A DNA stretch of 16,997 nucleotides from Pinguiococcus pyrenoidosus (GCA_019677205.1 JAAMXY010000336.1:26964-43960), one strand, 5' to 3'; shown: positions 9,701 through 16,997, numbered from the stretch's first letter. Notes: generated from the letters alone by a model not told the origin. Numbers and translations: made by a program.

Positions 9701-12006
9701 AGCGGCGTTCCCGAGATCATCCACCGCCGGTGGCCCTGAAGCTTTTCGCACTCCTTGCTCACCACGGTGTTCCAGCTCCGAACCTCCTGCATCTCGTCCA
9801 GGCAGATGCGCTTCCACTTGGTCTTGTGCAGCGTGCGCTTGCGATCCCGAGACAGATCGAAGTACGACGTGATCACCATGTCCATGTCGGCATGGTCTGC
9901 CAACAGCTCCTCGGTCCGCTTCTTGATCGGCGCTCCGCGGAAAGACGTGAACTTGAAGAACGGGTCCTTGCTTCGATCGCGCGGAGGATCAAGGCGGCCG
10001 GACGTTCTCGGTGGCGCACACTCGACGGGTGGCACGCCGACGTACTTCTCGATCTCAAGCAACCACTGCGACAGGAGCGCCGTCGGGACAATGACAAGCG
10101 TTGGCTTCGGAGCCGCCTCATCGTCGTCGTCGTTGTCGTTGTCGTCGACATCGTTGCCGCCGCCGCCGCCGCCGCCGCCGCGCGCGTCGGTGCCACCGCC
10201 AGCTTCGCTGAGGAGCTTCTCGTCCTTCAGCTTGGACATGTACACCAGCGACACCACCTCCAGCGTCTTCCCTAGTCCCATCTCCTCGCAGAGCAGCCCA
10301 CCATGCATCACCGCCTGGGGCTCGAGTCGGAGCTCCCCCAGCTCCGGCGAGAACGAGAACGGGTACGACTGGGTCTCGTCGTCGGCAAAGTACAGCACTT
10401 GCCAGAAGAATCCGTTCAGGCCGCGTGGCAGGATGTCTTCGCTCTCCATGTCGAGCATCCACTGCAGCGTCTGCGCCTGGTACGGCTTGAGCGTCAGCTT
10501 GAGGCCGGGCGGCTGCGGGTGCCGGAGGTACCCTTGGTGCTCGCACTTCTGCATCAGCGCCTTGAGCTTGAAGATGCTGCCTCGGCCAGCTCGCTTCGCG
10601 CGGCTCTCCCGGTTGGTTTCCCCACCACCTGCGCTTCGAGCCCGATCTCCACCCGCACTTGCATCTGCATCTGCACCTGCATCTGTATCTCTACTGCCAG
10701 GGCTGCTCCCTGTCAAATCTACTATTTCCGGGCTATCGTCAGCGTCCTGCCTATCCCCGTTCGACTCGCTGAGGCCGTCTATGTCCTGGCTGTCCTCCAT
10801 GCTGCTCTCGTCGGCGTCCGAGGACGAGCCGTGGTTGGTCCCGTCCTTCCCTTCTCCGTCGTCTCCTCTGCCTGATCGACTTTGCCACGACGGCTTGTCA
10901 TCCGCATCTCCCGCGCCCGAGGCCGGCTCCGCCCCTGCCCTCGCTGCGCTGGTCTCGTCCGCAGCGCTGGTCTCGTCCGCAGCGCTGCGGCTCTTCGAGT
11001 TTTCGCTCTCTCGCGACCCAATGGACGGCGCCACGCGCGGCAGCTCGGAGAGATCATGCGCCAGGTGGAGCGCGGGGTGCGTGAAGTGCCGGAAGAGCAG
11101 CACGATGCCCGGGTGCGCGACGAGATAGAAGAGCAGGCGATGCAGGTACACGTGCAGCGCCAGCCGAACCCTTGCGCCGTCGGCCAAGACCTCGTCCAGG
11201 TCGGCCGAGAAGCACGCCGTGCGCAGGAACGGGCAGCCGTACAGCCCTTTCTCGATCTTCATGAGCATGCCCACCGCGTGGAGCACCTCATACTGCCACT
11301 CCCGCCCCGGCCCGCTCTTCAACACCTTGCTGTCCTGCTGCTGCTCGGCCGGATCCTCCGCCCAGCGCAGCACTGCCGACGGCAGGATGTTGCCAGGCGT
11401 GGCCACCTCGCCCGTACAAGGATGCCACCACTCCAGCGGCTTCTGCAGCTCATTCACGATGCCGTGCCACTTGGTCTCCGCCGGCCGCGGCACCTGCAAG
11501 AACTGGTTGCCGCTCTTCTTGGCGGCTTTGGCGGGAAAGAGCAGCTTGCGCAGCGTGGTGTTCGCCGCCACGCCGCGCACCTCGAAGTCCAGTGCGATGG
11601 CGCCTCCGTAGCGGACCACATCGTGGGTCCAGCCGCGACTGGCGGCCACTTGGCCGCCTTTCTTCGAGTACCAAATGCTTTGCGCAGTGTCGTTCAAAGC
11701 GACGCTCTGGCCAGTGCCCAGAAGCAGGCACTTGGGAGGCCGTTGGAACTGCGCCAGAGACTCCTCTTCGCTCAGCATCCTTCTGCTGCTTTGGACCAGG
11801 AGCGTCATCTCCGAAAAGCACGTCTTGTGCGTCAAGTTCACCTCTTTTACAGCGTGATGGACCACAGGCCGAGGCGGTTTCGGAGGCGTCAGCGCGCGCG
11901 TCTCCGCCAAACGCGCAGAGCTGCGTCGGCGCTTCGCGGGCGCAGCAGCACTGCCCAGCCGCCGCTTGCGCTTCTTGGTGCGCGCACCGCCTTTGCTGCC
12001 AGCCAT
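6709..12006 (-). CDS. SNF2-family ATPase with RING finger, SHPRH/Irc20-like E3 ubiquitin ligase/DNA translocase
   Basis: One uninterrupted frame of 1765 aa from the ATG at 12006. A TTG 18 nt upstream only extends the frame. Residues 11-28 hold two basic clusters (KKRKRR, KRRR), a likely bipartite nuclear signal. Residues about 335-480 are acidic and Ser-rich with a SUMO-interacting motif EIVDLT at 427-432. ATPase lobe 1 starts near 503: motif I CEEMGLGKT (about 572-580), motif Ia LVIVPTALLSQW, motif II LDEMQ (about 736) and motif III SGTPL (about 763). A long helical linker follows (coiled-coil-like at about 1035-1060 and 1209-1292). A C3HC4 RING begins CPICL at 1375 and ends CPCC near 1463. 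Lobe 2 is about 1575-1715, with motif VI SRCHRIG. A RING inserted between the lobes and a DExQ motif II favour SHPRH/Irc20 over HLTF/Rad5. Relatives remodel chromatin or replication forks and ubiquitinate PCNA or sumoylated proteins; the exact target here is inference. Confidence 0.92.
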   Translation of the reverse strand: MAGSKGGARTKKRKRRLGSAAAPAKRRRSSARLAETRALTPPKPPRPVVHHAVKEVNLTHKTCFSEMTLLVQSSRRMLSEEESLAQFQRPPKCLLLGTGQSVALNDTAQSIWYSKKGGQVAASRGWTHDVVRYGGAIALDFEVRGVAANTTLRKLLFPAKAAKKSGNQFLQVPRPAETKWHGIVNELQKPLEWWHPCTGEVATPGNILPSAVLRWAEDPAEQQQDSKVLKSGPGREWQYEVLHAVGMLMKIEKGLYGCPFLRTACFSADLDEVLADGARVRLALHVYLHRLLFYLVAHPGIVLLFRHFTHPALHLAHDLSELPRVAPSIGSRESENSKSRSAADETSAADETSAARAGAEPASGAGDADDKPSWQSRSGRGDDGEGKDGTNHGSSSDADESSMEDSQDIDGLSESNGDRQDADDSPEIVDLTGSSPGSRDTDAGADADASAGGDRARSAGGGETNRESRAKRAGRGSIFKLKALMQKCEHQGYLRHPQPPGLKLTLKPYQAQTLQWMLDMESEDILPRGLNGFFWQVLYFADDETQSYPFSFSPELGELRLEPQAVMHGGLLCEEMGLGKTLEVVSLVYMSKLKDEKLLSEAGGGTDARGGGGGGGGNDVDDNDNDDDDEAAPKPTLVIVPTALLSQWLLEIEKYVGVPPVECAPPRTSGRLDPPRDRSKDPFFKFTSFRGAPIKKRTEELLADHADMDMVITSYFDLSRDRKRTLHKTKWKRICLDEMQEVRSWNTVVSKECEKLQGHRRWMISGTPLFTGVADIRGELSFLRISPFSAKHEDGFWNVCIANPWRRRDPNCVRKLERLMKAIMMRHSKSQYYLNTGESILKLPGLEEEEVGVTLTPSEQAIYDYVEALSVTSLHRNEDELQNLALQRNNRFRGTAEMALRLCSYAASSPYLVAGGAGCRSALVDLHELQRAEFSAATRESTGPIDSFAQGSRRRGHGEQADLGSLSFDPEEGVQLSGGMTLRRMTPQQATKHITGNDVYVSESSRHQRRFGDFQRHSDNVNRVHARSRNYGIIGDVKERIEKVEEKITSLQSEMQASVSSRARHRWKRALELITTGREVDPSAAAADRLDDGDVIEGGLRMDGPKPNADFRWLWAVRAALLSNAKDAEGVAESKSSRPDGAARKGFLRRGWRVRKNVALEIVRREGGLCISERQLDTWVRASVRYMFTHCLDREFEPLSCMRYHDTALASERERVEMIRVYEEIELMSDHYREGKRRAQSSKTKADEFLELQVQASEAAFASLRDSRVKLEDEGVAFGKARKAMKDVLRGCNEDWIRINQAEQPASESARGHLRHIAGHSAKVDGYGAEIAALVPLLQKLRFCHSTGLSSESIETSGITTLINIENGHTEETACPICLGVLSCPVLTPCAHLFCKECILTWLNGNAVLDNVVPDGEGPSAVALQALANSSDAAAAGSGSGQAGRGDGSVFSIFRAFMAVEQPCPCCRQGIKRCDLVEVVVSKDPVKEEQEMELEAPVDRDELQRFNPEGGYPEFCRAAEPRDFAAAPRPPQRWRRMPRWPLLPPSFLGHLRHACGSLEPGSAPAMPTSSSVAVGAKMQRLLADLNGWVGINDGSKAVVFARHRATIGHAERVLRDQGIGHVLIYKGQSAKNQEDAVAKFYNDPATTVFVLHAGAAAAGLTLTNAHHVIVLEPLRSRGEELQAISRCHRIGVKKRVQVRRYYCRGSVEERQLAWRSRGTARGAQGDHRGDDNEASAFAALPHPEDSGMKSLTKGELRFIFGMKDN
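10156..10180. repeat. Coding GCC trinucleotide repeat (poly-Gly tract)
   Basis: About eight GCC repeats on the + strand encode a run of glycines in the SNF2-RING protein, followed by an Asn/Asp-rich acidic run. The tract sits between ATPase motifs I and Ia, a position where loop insertions are common in SNF2 proteins. Confidence 0.85.
10946..10981. repeat. 18-bp coding tandem duplication
   Basis: Two identical 18-bp units plus a partial third encode a repeated SAADET hexapeptide in the acidic Ser-rich region of the SNF2-RING protein (residues about 340-355). It lies outside the catalytic domains and is probably variable. Confidence 0.85.
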
Positions 12007-12016
12007 TCTCGATCTT

Positions 12017-12026
12017 GGCGCCAAAA
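12017..12026 (-). promoter_or_regulatory. E2F-like site just upstream of the SNF2-RING start codon
   Basis: On the minus strand the sequence reads TTTTGGCGCC, which contains TTTGGCGC, a canonical E2F/DP site (TTTSSCGC). It lies at -11 to -20 relative to the ATG at 12006. E2F drives S-phase genes for replication and repair in plants, animals and algae, which fits the predicted protein. Binding is not shown, and a site this close to the ATG would be in a very short 5' UTR or at the core promoter. Confidence 0.4.
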
Positions 12027-13170
12027 GCCAGCGGCTGAGGAGTAGTGTTTGGGCGGGAAGCGGAAGGTTGGGGAGGGAGGGGGGTAAGATACTACCAATT
12101 CTTGCTAGTACTGTGTATCATGGTTTTTGAGAAGAATACAAGGAAGTATGATAGCTTGCTGATTTTCAAGGTGATAATCATGAATAGTAAAATTTTTATG
12201 AGTTTTATTTGTGAGATAAGAATGCACCCAGGAAACGACTAGTACTCAAGTATACTTTCATCCCTCATACGCACGATATGGTCTTTGCGCTCATGCTCAT
12301 TCATTGGACAAAATGCAATTATAAAATATTTGAATATTAATTCTACAACTTGCTTCTCGCCTTCTGTGGACCTCCGCTTCCGCCGTTCCCTTCTCGTCTC
12401 CAGGTGCCGAATACCAGTCCCCAAACCTGTCGGACTAAAGTCGAACGTGGTGATAGTTGATACTGTGATAACAGTACCCATGAAGATGAAAGCAGTGAGC
12501 GACAACGCAACAACGCAACACGCCCTTTCCCTCATCATAGAATTGCTTCACTCCGACAAAACCCAAACCCAAGCCCAAAAATAAAAGGCGACTCTACCTC
12601 TCCTTTCTATCCTTCCCAGGGAGGGCTTCAGAAGAAGCAACAGCTTCTTCGTCGACTCGGACTTGGCGTGCTGATTTCGGACACACCATGCGATTGCGTA
12701 GCATCGTCGTATTCATCCATAGATGAAGTTGTGGACGTCGGGAAGGCATCTTGGCGTTCACCGAGGAAGCAACCACCAGGTCCCTATTTATTGCTTCATC
12801 TCCATTATCGTCGTGCGTCATGGTCATTATTGTCATGATGCATCTTGCGTAAAGTCGACGTCGCAGGCTGCTGCTGTCTGGTATACGACCTTGCAGAAAG
12901 CAAGTAGCTTCGCGAAATCTAACTTCGTCTCCACGATGTCTGAAGGACCAAACGAGTAAGCCCAGCCTTGTAAAGTCTCGTTTGTGAACAAGCAAGACTG
13001 GCTGGACGTTGCTTGGAGGTTCGCCTCGTCATCGGATGCGGTGTTGAGATACATCTTTTACGGCTCATGAATAGGTGTAAGAGCACCCTCACTAGTAGGG
13101 CTGAATTCGGAGAATCCGGCCCCAAATTCAAAATCTTCAAATTTCCGTTCCCCACCAGCGTTCTGATTGA
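12027..13170. other. Divergent intergenic region, partly AT-rich, no supported gene
   Basis: This lies between the divergently transcribed SNF2-RING (-) and MGAT1 (+) genes and should contain both promoters or their distal parts. From about 12100 to 12350 it is markedly AT-rich, with CTAGTACT occurring at about 12104 and 12239. The rest has lower GC than the genes. Open frames up to 133 codons exist on both strands (such as 12594-12995 minus and 12723-12959 plus), but none resembles a known family. An AATAAA occurs near 12580 on the + strand without an upstream gene. The segment next to 13171 may be further decayed transposon sequence. Confidence 0.45.
12069..12084. other. G-rich tract upstream of the SNF2-RING gene
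   Basis: The + strand has GGGGAGGGAGGGGGG about 65 bp upstream of the SNF2-RING ATG, so the strand matching the gene is C-rich. It is a possible G-quadruplex or pyrimidine-rich core-promoter element. Confidence 0.4.
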
Positions 13171-13505
13171 CAATACCAAACTGCACATCCAGTTCGCAAG
13201 AATGCGCGAACGCCAGTAAACCTGGCAATGAAATATGGTTTACGCATCCCGAGGACAGTGCACGAGGCACTTCAACTGGACGCTGAACGTGGTGACAAGC
13301 TCTGGGAGGAGGCACTTGCATCGGAAGTTGACAGCCTAAATCGGCACGATGTATTTCGAGTCCTACACAAACGCCCGTCCAAGGACTATCAATTCGCACC
13401 ACTTCATGTGATATTCGACCTAAAGTCTGACTTGAGGCGCAAGTGTCGGATTGTAGTGGGTGGTGACAAGACCACGATGTCGTCTAAGCTGTGCCCACTA
13501 ATTCT
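13171..13505 (+). pseudogene. Ty1/copia-type reverse transcriptase fragment
   Basis: The frame from 13171 (after a TGA at 13168) reads TPVNLAMKYGLRIPRTVHEA, then LWEEALASEV, then PLHVIFDLKSDLRRKCRIVVGG. This is the order seen at the start of the copia reverse transcriptase domain: a [YF]KYG..VPR block, the [LI]W..A...E block, then the H.IFD.K.D..RKAR.V.GG block. LHVIFDLKSDLRRK resembles copia elements of marine protists. Similarity fades after about 13490, before the catalytic YVDD block, which I do not see. Integrase, RNase H and LTRs were also not found. It is therefore a truncated remnant, on the same strand as MGAT1 and ending about 170 bp before its ATG. Its frame stays open to 13716 but later residues show no similarity. 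Confidence 0.8.
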
Positions 13506-13673
13506 TGATAATCTCCTTTTTTCGGGATGGAAAGGTATATCCTCTTGTCCCCTCTCAGCTGATCCCACCCCCCCTCTTCTTCTTTTCATCCCTCATAAAA
13601 TCCCGCAATTACCCGTTTTTCCGCCCTTTTTCCCCGAGAATTCCCCCATTTGTCAAGGCCGCAGGACCATGCG

Positions 13674-15833
13674 ATGCGTCTCTCGAGCATGGCGAGCAGT
13701 CCCCCAAGGTCCATGAGGCGCCGCCTGCAGCCCCTGCTCATGCTGGTGCTCGGCGTGAGCGTGGCCAGCCTGTATTTCACGGCTGTACTATGGCATCAGT
13801 TGCCCAAAGCGCCGCGTCTGCCCCCCGGCGTCAGCCACGCCACTCCCCTTGGCCGCAGCGAGGTGCAGGCGCTGCTGCGGGGATTGGCGGAGCGCATGGA
13901 GAGGGCCGACGACGCGCTGGGAAGTGCTATGGAACATTTTCAGGAGGATCTCAACGCTTCAGCGGAGCAAGAGAGGCAGATGAGAGCCATCGCTGAACAA
14001 TTGGAGGCGCGGGGCGCTTCCGCAGGCTCCGCATCGGGAGGGGGGGATCGAAAGGTGGAAAAAGAGGGAAAAATCCCGACGAAAAACGGGCCTCTGGAGC
14101 CTTCGGAGGCGGAAAATGGGCGAAATGCGGCAGCTGCAAAGGATTTGGGAGGGAAAAGTGAAGGTTTCAGCCAAGAAGTCACTGCCAAGATGGGTCCTGG
14201 TACGGAAGAAGAAGAGGGAGAATTAGCTGCTGCTGCTGCCGCTGCTGGCGAAATCGACGGAGAAGCGGGAGGTGGCGCCGACGCAGCAGCCCCGGAGGGT
14301 CAGGTTCCGCCAGTTGGGTCAGCAGGGAAACGAGTAGAGGAAGTGGAAGCCACGGCGGCGATCTTGAAAGCAGAGGCTGAAGAAGAAGGCCCCCAAGAGC
14401 TCCAAGACCCCAAGCTCGCAGCCTCAACAGGGGAACAAGCAGAGCAAGCAGAACGAGCAGAACCGCCGCAGACGTCGGATGGTGAAGGCGCTAGTCCCTT
14501 CTCTCCAGTCTCACCAGCCGCTCCGGAAGCGAGTCCACAGGAGGAGCAGGCAGCTCCCCTACGAACACCCGCTGAGCAGCCGCCTGGTACAGATGCTGCG
14601 CCGGCAGCGATCGGCGTGGAGGAAAATCCGACGGAGACTCCACCCAAGACGCCAAAACGTTCCGCGGTGGCGCCAATGCTGGACGCCTCGAGCGTCCTTG
14701 TCATCATCGCCCATGATCGGCGGACCTATCTGTACCGCTGCCTCGGGGCGGTCGCAAAGCATTTTCCGAGCGGGAGCACTCTGAGGGTCGTCGTCAGCGT
14801 TGACGGCGACTTCCCCCACATGAAGGAAGAGTTCGAGGTGTTCACGCAGCAGAGATCCGACGTCTCCGCAGAGTATGTCACCCATGACATGACAGCGGCC
14901 GAGAGGGGCCAGAATGGGTACTTTGCGCTCTCCGCGCACTTCCGAAAGGTACGCCTCCCTTCTTCTCGAGGCAGCCGCATGAGAAGGACGGCTGACTCGT
15001 CAAGCAACTGCCCGCCGTCTCCGTCTTTAGGTGCTGCGACGGGTGTTCAGCGATCCGCGGACGCAGCGCGTGATTCTTCTGGAGGAGGATCTCGAAATCG
15101 CCTCCGACTTCTTCGACTGGTTTGCCGCCACGGCTCCGCTGCTGGACGCGGATCCGCAGCTGATGGCCGTGTCCGCCTGGAACGACAACGGCATGGAGAG
15201 CTTCGTGAAGGACGAGGCCGCGGCGTATCGCTCGGATTTCTTCCCCGGCCTGGGATGGATGATGCCGCGACGCATCTGGCAGGAGCTGGGCGCCTCGTGG
15301 CCGGATGCCTACTGGGACGACTGGCTGAGAGAACCGGCGCAGCGGCGCGATAGACACTTCCTCCGGCCCGAGGTGTGCCGCACGTTCCACTACGGGAAGA
15401 GGGGCACGTCCAACTCGCAGTACGGCAACTTCTTAGACTCCATCCGCCTTGCCGAGAGCCATCAGAAGTGGCGGGAGATGGATTTAGACTACCTGAGCAC
15501 CAAGGCCAGATGGGATGCGCACTACCTTTCAAAGGTTCGCGCGGCTCCTCAGGTCCAAGACAAGCACGCGGCACTTGCTTCTCCCGAACCAGAAGTCAAG
15601 GTAGGTCCATGCAATCGTAGATATCTCAACGTTCAGATGTGACATGGATGCCACACACCTCTCGCAATGTGAAGATTGCATACGGCGACGGAGACTTCGC
15701 CGCGATGGCCAAGACGTTCGGCGTCATGGACAACAGCAAAGCTGGCGTTCCGCGAACGGCGTACCAAGGAGTGGTGTCGTTCTGGAAGAATGGCAAGAAG
15801 ATCCATCTGGTGCCCGAAGGCCTCTCCTTGTGA
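13674..15833 (+). CDS. MGAT1: Alpha-1,3-mannosyl-glycoprotein 2-beta-N-acetylglucosaminyltransferase (GnT I), three exons
   Basis: Exons are 13674-14948, 15031-15600 and 15675-15833 (667 aa); introns of 82 nt (GTACGC...TTTAG) and 74 nt (GTAGGT...TGAAG) are both phase 0. The enzyme transfers GlcNAc from UDP-GlcNAc to Man5GlcNAc2 in the Golgi, starting hybrid and complex N-glycans. Residues 19-39 are the signal anchor and 61-115 look coiled-coil. Residues 116-337 are an Ala/Glu/Pro-rich stem. The GT13 catalytic domain begins VLVIIAHDRR (about 341). It contains VVVSVDGDF, the metal/nucleotide motif EED (443-445, EDD in animals), SAWNDNG, DFFPGLGW and WDDW (520-523, holding the probable catalytic base). 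Exon 3 supplies the conserved end FGVMDNSKAGVPRTAYQGVVSF. Family length is usually about 445 aa, so the excess is the stem. The first in-frame ATG is 13674; 13689 is an alternative. The second 3' splice site is weak but is the only one found that keeps frame with a normal intron length. Confidence 0.93.
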
Positions 15834-15836
15834 TTA

Positions 15837-15880
15837 CGAAGCAACCTCCTTGTGCAGCCGAAGCAACCACCTTGTGCAGC
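15837..15880. repeat. 22-bp tandem duplication after MGAT1
   Basis: Two adjacent 22-bp copies (15837-15858 and 15859-15880) differ at one base (T/A at unit position 11). They start 4 bp after the MGAT1 stop codon, in its presumed 3' UTR. Confidence 0.85.
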
Positions 15881-15900
15881 GCGCTTGACTCGGAAACAAC

Positions 15901-15960
15901 CATCTCGGTTCTTTTCTTCGATCTTTCGGTTCTTCGGATCTTCGGTTCTTCAAATCTTCT
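15901..15960. repeat. Imperfect ATCTTCGGTTCTTC-type tandem repeat
   Basis: Three to four degenerate units of 16-20 bp (near 15901, 15921, 15938 and a partial one at 15954) share a core of ATCT, TCGGTTCTT. The stretch is pyrimidine-rich on the + strand and lies in the convergent 3' region between MGAT1 and the rightmost gene. Confidence 0.7.
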
Positions 15961-16033
15961 GTACTGGACTAGGAACTCTCTGTCTGCGCCGGATCCATGT
16001 CATCTCCTCTCCCTTCTCTGGGAGGCTGTCTAC

Positions 16034-16997
16034 TCACATGTACATGCGGAACGAGCCTGACGTGGCTTCTAGGTCCTCTAGTCCGTGGTACACGCCCGCT
16101 CTGACAAGCTCATCCTCCGCGTCTTCCTCGAGATTCACGACAAAGTCCGCGACGTCGTCTGGATCCTCTAGATCCACCGAGAACTCGTCCTCCTTGGACT
16201 GCGGAAGTGCCTTCGCATTCCTGGCGGCTGGCGACGTGCCGAACAAGAAGCTTGCGCTGGTCGAGAGGCTCTTGGCCATGGCGCTTAGCGTCGAGAGGAT
16301 GGGCTTGGACTGGGTCGTTTCTGGCGAATCCCCTCCCTTCGGCGTCGCTCCCGACCGTGACGCCCTTGACTTGTATCGTGGCGTCACTGCCTTGAGAAAG
16401 TCGGGAATAGGCACGGAACTCGGCGTCTCCGGCGTCTCCGGCGTCGTCGGAGTCCTCGCGTCTTTCTTCCTTGGCTCCTTCCGAGGGGTTTGCACCGCCG
16501 CGCCACCTTCGCTCTCCAGGGAGATCGTGGTTACGGGAATGCGCTGCTCCAGCTCGCCGAGGGAGTCGCTGCTTCCCTCCAGATCTATTGTCATGGTAGG
16601 CACGCCACGGAAGGACGACCCCCGTTCCGGCTGTCCGCTAGGGTGCCTGCGGACCCTCCAGGACTTCGAGCTCTGCACCAGGCTTGTGCCCGAGGCGGGC
16701 GACGTCCTCGACAGCCGTCGCGCTGCCTTCGCAATTCAAGAGAAGGACTGTTAGCAATGCTCCCCGGTCCTGCGAGCTACTTCTTCCCACCACCGAAGGA
16801 ACATACCTGTGGCTTGCTCGCGAGCGAAATTTCGCGCTGCACGATGTCATAGAGCTCGCTGTGTCCAGCACCGGAGTGGAGTGCTTGCGTCTTTGAGGAC
16901 CTCGGGAGCGCAGCAAGCTTGTCGGTGATGGGAACGCCGGTATCTGCTCGCGAGCTTGCGTGGCGCTTCAGCGACTTCCCTCCCGTCTTGGCCCGCC
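16034..16997 (-). CDS. 3' part of an unrecognised, mostly disordered protein gene, two visible exons
   Basis: The gene enters from the right edge. Exon A (16807-16997) encodes 63 complete codons ending SLASKPQ and stops at a consensus donor GTATGT. The 80-nt intron (16727-16806) has a CTAAC branch-point-like sequence and ends GCGAAG. Exon B (16034-16726) begins AARRLSRTSPASG in the same phase and runs 230 codons to TGA, giving at least 293 aa. The protein is rich in Ser, Thr, Pro and Arg, with several SP/TP sites (TPTTPETPETPSSVP), then an acidic C-terminus (EDEFSVDLEDPDDVADF, LEEDAEDE). I see no membrane segment, catalytic motif or known domain and assign no function. The acidic and SP/TP-rich make-up suggests a phosphorylated regulatory or scaffold tail (inference). 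The annotated stop overlaps a GTGAGT donor-like sequence, so the 3' end could differ. Convergent with MGAT1, 200 bp apart. Confidence 0.65.

Noticed and set aside
11527-11538. TTTGGCGGGAAA, a perfect E2F-like sequence
   Set aside because: It lies inside the SNF2-RING coding region (Phe-Pro-Ala-Lys) and is explained by codon choice.
12007-12024. Six-codon N-terminal extension of the SNF2-RING protein
   Set aside because: It would need a TTG start. The first ATG, at 12006, is in good context and is preferred for a eukaryotic gene.
8812-12045. Long + strand frames (487, 457 and 387 codons) inside the SNF2-RING gene
   Set aside because: They overlap each other and run antisense to conserved ATPase motifs; high GC3 on the true strand leaves the opposite strand poor in stops.
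12558-12576. Telomere-like AAACCC repeats
   Set aside because: Only two or three irregular units in an AC-rich patch; no run of a known telomere unit.
12594-12995. A 133-codon minus-strand frame in the SNF2-RING/MGAT1 intergenic region
   Set aside because: No recognisable motif, mixed composition, and overlapping frames of similar length on the other strand.
15601-15620. A 20-nt intron in MGAT1 using the TAG at 15618-15620
   Set aside because: It would keep the frame but is far too short for ordinary splicing, and adds residues absent from the family; the 74-nt intron joins conserved blocks directly.

Overview
This is eukaryotic nuclear DNA, most likely from a unicellular alga or related protist. 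Coding regions are GC-rich, five introns have GT...AG ends, intergenic DNA contains AT-rich islands and CT microsatellites, and there is a remnant of a Ty1/copia-type reverse transcriptase. The gene families (animal/plant-type GnT I, plant/algal-type HPAT/SERGT glycosyltransferase, and a TauE/SafE membrane protein of the eukaryotic YIPDE...FWHR type) fit a photosynthetic or stramenopile-like protist. The sequence alone does not fix the lineage.

Layout, left to right. (1) The 3' part of an unrecognised membrane protein gene (+, to 992). (2) A gene-poor stretch with a 117-bp AT-rich foldback element (1484-1600). (3) A two-exon TauE/SafE-family transporter (+, 1957-3861). (4) A two-exon type II membrane glycosyltransferase of the HPAT/SERGT type (+, 4643-6314), whose intron carries about 52 TC repeats. 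(5) A 13-bp tandem array (6591-6690) between two convergent genes. (6) A single-exon SNF2 ATPase/RING-finger protein of SHPRH/Irc20 type (-, 12006-6709). (7) A 1.7-kb divergent intergenic region holding a copia reverse-transcriptase fragment (about 13171-13505). (8) A three-exon N-acetylglucosaminyltransferase I gene, MGAT1 (+, 13674-15833), with a very long stem region. (9) The last two visible exons of an unrecognised, mostly disordered protein (-, from the right edge to 16034).

The two glycosyltransferases both belong to the secretory pathway: GnT I starts complex N-glycans, and the HPAT/SERGT-like enzyme probably modifies hydroxyproline or serine in wall or extensin-like proteins. They are separate genes with a chromatin/repair-type ATPase between them, and nothing shows that they are co-regulated. 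The SNF2-RING protein has a textbook SUMO-interacting motif and an E2F-like site just upstream of its ATG, which suggests a cell-cycle-linked genome-maintenance role.

I see no coherent new multi-gene system. The most interesting items are the SIM-bearing SNF2-RING protein with E2F-like sequences at both ends of the gene, the small foldback element, the expanded GnT I stem, and the copia remnant just upstream of MGAT1. All exon joins were inferred by reading frame and family similarity, not from transcripts.
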